DNA from: Peromyscus leucopus
Taxonomy: Eukaryota > Chordata > Mammalia > Rodentia > Cricetidae
DNA length: 64,000 nucleotides
Reading direction: 5' to 3'
Assembly (NCBI RefSeq): GCF_004664715.2
Contig: NC_051068.1
Span: 130,034,716 to 130,098,715, forward strand
Shown here: piece by piece, positions 59,060 to 64,000 of the stretch
Numbering within the stretch: position 1 is the stretch's first letter
Layout: each line of letters opens with the position of its first letter
Program-made: the position numbers and the translations under genes
The notes under the pieces: model-generated
Database searches by the model: none
Told to the model about the DNA's origin: nothing
Seen by the model: only the letters and a program-made list of their open reading frames with translations

Positions 59060-59390
59060 TGGAGATACTGTCTGTAAAGTGATTCTCAAACAAGCATGAA
59101 TACCTGAGTTAAACTTCCAGAACCCACATTAATATCCCAACATAATGGTGTGAGTCTGTAATCCTGCAACTGGAAAGGTGGGTACAGGAGCATCCCTGAG
59201 GTTGCTGAGTACAAGCCTAACCAAATGGACAGATTCATGGTCAGTGAGAGACCCTATCTCAAAATATCAGATGGACAATTCCTGAAGTCAACCTCCTGCT
59301 TCCATTTGCATGTGCACATACACCTGTGGGCACAAGTATGTGTGAATGCAAGTATTCAGACACACAAGACACACAAACACATACACACAC
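59060..59390 (+). repeat. RSINE1/B4-type SINE
   Basis: 'ggagatactgtctgtaaagt', 'tgagtctgtaatcctgcaac' and 'gtcagtgagagaccctatct', ending in a CA-rich tail. Confidence 0.85.
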
Positions 59391-59442
59391 AGAGAGAGAA
59401 CAAGAGCGAGTGAGTGAATGAGTGAGAGTGAGGAGAGAGGGA

Positions 59443-59501
<59 letters not shown>
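59391..59501. repeat. (GA)n microsatellite after the SINE tail
   Basis: Imperfect GAGT/GA units are followed by pure GA from about 59446. Confidence 0.96.
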
Positions 59502-59503
<2 letters not shown>

Positions 59504-60084
59504 GATATCTTCCCATTTTTCCATATTTCATCTTCCTTTTATGTTCCTATACAGTTCCTATCATTTACAAAGCAGTTTATTATGACTGAAATAAAGAGGT
59601 AATATATCCTTTGAGAAGAATTCCAGATATTAAACACTGCTTTCTCCAGAAGGTGAAGTTTCAATCTCTCCCCTTGAGTGTAAACTGGACTTACAGACTC
59701 CTTTCTAAAGAAAGGAACAAAAATGTCACTGAAATACACTGTATCCCATGATGTCATGTGGAATTGTATTCCTCCCCACAGTGCAATCAAAAGAAAGATA
59801 TTTGACAAACCGAAGTGATTAATATCTCACAAGAGAACATTATCAGTACCGTCCAAATATGGCAAGGTTACTGGAAGTGATGAAAAACTGAGAAATCCTC
59901 AAAGATAAAGGATGCTAGGGACAAGATCTGCTTGCTCAGAGCAAGGTTATATCTTAGATTGGATTTAAAACATAGAAAAGACGTTAGTGAGATGACTGGA
60001 AAAAAACCAAATACAGTCTCCAGATTCATTGGTAGTATTTACTAAGGTTAATACCACTTTTAACAAATACCCCATGGTTATTTT

Positions 60085-60470
60085 ATCAATCCTCTTTAAT
60101 TTCTGTGATAAAACCCTGACCAAAAAAATTAGTGAGAAAAGGACTCTTGGTTTATCATTCCAGAGAGATAGAGTTTATCATGTTGGGAAAGACAAGAGGA
60201 CATGCAGGGAAGGTACAGCAGCAGGAACAGGAACTAGGTTGATCACCTGAGACCGTACTCAGGAAGCAAAGAGAAAAAAAGGAAATAGAGCCAGGCCCCA
60301 AAGTCAGATCCCAGTGACATTTCATCTAGAAAGGCTCCACCTACTAAGGATCCCACAGCCTTCCTGAACAGTTCTACCAATGGGTCATGGAGTGTTCGAA
60401 CACATGAATCTCTGAGGGACATTTCAGTCTCACAAAACAGTAGTTGTATGTAGGTGAATGCTGGGCCTTT
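60085..60470 (+). repeat. Dispersed rodent repeat
   Basis: 'tttctgtgataaaaccctga', 'aaaggctccacctactaagg' and 'gaacacatgaatctctgagg' follow the family order. Related to 3925-4305. Confidence 0.7.
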
Positions 60471-61164
60471 CTGTCTCAGTATCATAGATGAAAATCCAAA
60501 TGTGTTTCATAATAAAAATAAAAGCTAGAAAGAGAGTGAAAATACTTGTTAAGCTTTTGCTTCTTTCTTTCTTTCTTTTTTTTTTCTTGGCCCCTGTGAC
60601 ACTGAAGTTTCCAAGAAATCAATGTATTCTAATCATATGTGTTTTATCCCCAGAGCCCAGGATTGAGACAACTGTTATGACCACAGGCCAAATTTGTTGA
60701 CTGAGTAGGTGTAACTACAAGATGTAGGTTTGGCCCCCACATTTTGTCTGCTGATACTAACAGAATAAATTCTCCCACTGGGGTGATTTCACCACACACT
60801 TCCACAGTGGGAGACCTCACTAAGATATTCTCTCATTGGAAAAAAAAGTATGACTTCTTTATTCCTTTATTTCTACTTCTAATTCAAGTTTCTTCTGACA
60901 GGTCTTAAATTACTAAAGAGGGAGATAGGTAAAAATGCCAGCCTTCTAGAGCATTAGAGCTGCAGAGCCAGAAATCATCTCAAATATCGGAGCCTCCTTT
61001 ACTCTTTATTTTTTGCAATAAAAATCCTTAGTTTTAATAAAAAAAATATAAGTGAAATCTGTGAACAAGAAAAATGGAGGGAAGCTTTTTTCTATTTTTA
61101 TTTGCAGACCTTTAAGAGGTAGGCTAGGGCTCAGTTGAATCCAGATTGAAAACCAGTTTTGTTG

Positions 61165-61565
61165 TTTAGTTTTTATTGTCAGGTTGAGACAACACAAAGT
61201 CGCCTGGGAAGAGGGAACATCAATTGAGGGATAAGGCCAGATTAGTCACATTTGTGAGAGATTGTCTTGATTGATAGAGGGTGCAGTCCACGTGGGTGGC
61301 ACCATCCCTTAGCAGGTGGGCCCAAGTTGTGTAAGCAAGCTAGCTGAGCACAAGAGAAGCCAGAGAGTGAGATAGTAAATAGCATTCCTCCACAGGCTCT
61401 GCCCCAGATTCTTGCTTTTGGGTTCTTGTTTTGAGTTTCTGCCTGTTTTCCTTCAATAATGGATTTTGATGTATAAGAACAGGATGAAACAAAACCTTTT
61501 CTCCCCAATTTATTTTTGTTCATATTTATTACAGAAATAAAAAGCAAACTAAAATCTCACTGAAC
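61165..61565 (-). repeat. Dispersed rodent repeat, opposite orientation
   Basis: 'gggaagagggaacatcaatt', 'attgtcttgattgatagagg', 'cacgtgggtggcaccatccc' and 'ttccttcaataatggatttt' read as the reverse complement of the same large family. Strand is given relative to the copy at 60085. Confidence 0.7.
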
Positions 61566-61617
61566 ATTTAAAATAATTTTTGATTATTTTATAATTATTA
61601 AAGCCTGTTTTCATATA

Positions 61618-61989
61618 ATATATTGTAGGCAGAGCTTCTCTTCAGGACCACTGGCAAGCTCCCAGATAACTACACAGAGACTTAATATTAATTATAAATG
61701 ATGGGTCAATAGCTCAGGCTTGTTACTAGCCAACTCTTACATTTTAAATTAGCCCATATTTCTTATCTATGCTCTGCCATGTGGCTTTGTACCTTTTCTC
61801 AGTCCAGCAAGTTCAACTCTTCTCCACATCTCCTTGTGATTCTGAGATTTCTCATTTTCTTCTTTGTGCTCTCCTTTTCTGCAAGTCCTGCCTAACCTCT
61901 ACCTGTCCAGCTATTGTCCATAAGCTTCTTTATTAACCCAATCACAGTGACACATATTCACACAGTATAAAGAAATATCAACAATATAT
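61618..61989 (-). mobile_element. Solo LTR of the mini-element family, perfect 6-bp TSD
   Basis: The LTR is 61624-61983 (360 bp) on minus, TGTTGATATTTC to GCCTACA. ATATAT flanks both sides. The reversed polyadenylation block is in CTTCTTTATTAACCC (about 61925). It resembles 35816-36601. Confidence 0.9.
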
Positions 61990-63595
61990 TTTGATCACAT
62001 TCTTTTCCTCAACTCCCAGATAATCCCCACCTCCCTACCCACTAAACTTTATGTTCTTTATCTCTTTCTTAAAAGAAAAGAAAAAATAGAAAAATCAATA
62101 AGATAAAAACAACTAAAACAAAATAAAACAAATAGCACATAAAAACATAAATCTATTTTTGACTTGGCCAATTACCCCTAGACATATGATCTACTCTGGA
62201 ATGAGGTTGATATTACCTGCTCAGTGTTACTTCATTATGGAAAACTGCAAACACCCTCATGGCTAGCGGTAGGATTTTGTGTCTACTTCCCCTTCTCAGT
62301 GCTGTGATTTTGTATGGTTTGAACTTGTGCAGGTTGTCTGAATGCTGTCCCAAGATCTGTGAGGACTTATATGTATTATTGTTTGGAAGACACATTTTCC
62401 CTGGAGTCATTCATTATCTCTAGCTGTTAAAAGCCTTCTGCCTGCATATTTGTTCCACATGGACCCCTGAGCCTTGAGAGAAGGAGTTTGACATAAACAT
62501 CCCATTCATGGCTCAGAGCTCCAAAGTCTGTACTTTCTGCATATTGTCCAGTTGTGGGTCTCTGTGTTGATTACCATCTATGACAAGAAGAAGTTTCTCT
62601 GATGAGGGTTGAGTGTTTCTTTGAGCTATAGGTATAGCAATATGTCATTAAAAGTTATTTTATTGCTATATTCATTTCGGGGAATAATTGTAGTAGGTTT
62701 TTTCATAGGTCCCATGACCTATATAGTCTCAGATTCTAGGTTACTTTAGCAACATCAGATATGGGTTCTATCTCATGGAGTGGGTCTTAAATCCAATTAA
62801 AAGTTGGTTGGTTATTCCCATAACAATTGTGCCATTATTGTACCAATAAATCTTGAAGGCTTGTCTCTGTTGTAGGTTTCAGAGTTCATAGCTGTGTGAC
62901 AGTTTCGATTACATTTCTCTTCTGATAGTATACAAAATACCTTCCAGAATCATGGCTGTGAGTTTGTAGGGGTGAAGTTTCTAATTGGGCATCACCTCAA
63001 TTTCTCCATGCTCAATGATAAAAGTAAGTGGTGTTTTCTTCAAGTGTGCCTTACCATCAGGTTATGAAGAACAACAAGTAACCTGTAATTTGGGGATCAG
63101 AGTATATAGGACCCTATTGGTCAATGAATCAACAAAGTATATCCCATTCCTGGCACTGTAGATTTTACTTGATGGTCTAAGATGTCTACTTGGGTCATTG
63201 TCTTCCCCATTATTTCATGATTTCATTTAAATTTCTTTTATATATGGTTATATTTTAGGGAGCTTCTACGGTAGAAGTTGTACATATAATTTCAAAAGGT
63301 CTTTAGTGTTGTTATCCCTTCTAATATTTCTTCCTTTACCCTGCCTTACAACCCCTCTTCTCATTTAATCCTCCCATTCTAGTTTCCCCTTTATCTTCTC
63401 ATAACACTAAATTCTATTTTTTCCTTTCTTGGAAGATCCTCCTTCACCCCTTTTGGTCCTTACTAGCCACCTAACCTCTATGGTTTTTTTTCACTGAAAC
63501 ATGCATAGCTAAGGTTTAAAAGCTATAAGAGAAAACACACAATGTTTGTCTTTCTGGGACTGGGCTACTTCACTCAGCGTTGTTCTCTGAGTGAG
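61990..63595 (-). mobile_element. L1 3' region (Lx-like), antisense
   Basis: 'ttgaacttgtgcaggttgtc', 'ccagttgtgggtctctgtgt', 'agtttctctgatgagggttg' and 'aatgtttgtctttctgggac' are the reversed L1 3' UTR/ORF2 end. A-rich bases near 62080-62150 lie near the 3' end, where the solo LTR has inserted. Confidence 0.88.
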
Positions 63596-64000
63596 CCCCT
63601 AACTAACCTGTGAGCAGAGTGAAGATTGAACATGAAGCTTCAGTTTTTAAAGGAAGCTTCATCTATGCTGAAGATCCCTGAACACTGTCTGGGTATAACA
63701 GCATGGTCTAGCAGAGGTTGATTATAATGTTTCTACATCCAAAATTATACTGAGTGACTTTTATCAACCTAATATCCATTTACTTTCAACTTCTACATCT
63801 GACTTAACCTTCTTGCTATCATTAGTAAACTTCTAATACTCTATCCTTATGCTTAGCATCTTAGCTTCCACAAGCCCACAGCTAAGATGCTAGAAAGCAA
63901 TTGCTGAATCCTGAACAAGCTATTCTCCACTCATCAGCATCCTGCTTAACAACTCACCAATATGTGCATCAAATATGTTGATTTATGATTTATTTTAACC
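63596..64000. other. Unclassified intergenic sequence
   Basis: No repeat or coding family recognised up to the window end. Confidence 0.5.

Noticed and set aside
59259..59531. Frames with Ser-Leu repeats on the minus strand
   Set aside because: Translation of the (GA)n microsatellite.

Overview
The window is AT-rich, CpG-poor mammalian intergenic DNA from a muroid rodent. A cricetid (vole, hamster or deer-mouse type) is most likely: B1, B3, B4/RSINE1 and ID SINEs and rodent L1 3' ends are plentiful, and the B1 copies carry cricetid-looking variants rather than the house-mouse form. I see no host protein-coding exon, tRNA, rRNA or CRISPR array. Every coding signal I recognise belongs to an endogenous retrovirus (ERV) or to L1.

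Layout. 1-4400: microsatellites, one ERV2-type solo LTR, two reverse B4-type SINEs and one dispersed rodent repeat. 4409-20487: a retrovirus cluster. A complete but dead ERV2/ERVK-like provirus (4415-16972) has 445-bp LTRs, a tRNA-Lys-type primer site, broken gag-pro-pol, no recognisable env, a polypurine tract and a perfect 6-bp target-site duplication (TSD). A B1 SINE sits inside its RT. Nested antisense in its 3' part (10323-14175) is a second, gammaretrovirus-like ERV1 element with the layout of an RNA (R-U5 ... U3-R-polyA), best explained as an L1-made retrocopy of a spliced or deleted ERV1 transcript. Just downstream lie an internally deleted relative of the ERV2 (17125-20013) and an LTR with a primer-site stub (20105-20487). 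A 5'-truncated L1 with a TSD follows (20534-22088).

22100-30050: mostly unclassified AT-rich sequence with two B3 SINEs. 30050-38600: B1/RSINE1 copies, a head-to-head pair of related LTRs, an LTR nested inside another LTR, an antisense L1 ORF2 fragment and a further LTR. 38600-53430: old sequence with MIR, L2 and mammalian-wide L1 relics, an LTR that splits an old L1, and microsatellites. 53430-55170: a roughly 200-bp pyrimidine tract, an antisense L1 3' end and an ERV1-type solo LTR. 55170-64000: microsatellites, RSINE1, two dispersed rodent repeats, and an antisense L1 3' region with a solo LTR at its 3' end.

No intact gene set works together here. The value of the window is as a stratigraphic record of retroelement insertion. 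Many LTR boundaries are set by 6-bp TSDs that can be read directly. Names of LTR subfamilies are left open because they need a repeat-library comparison. No element present could encode a complete functional polyprotein as written.
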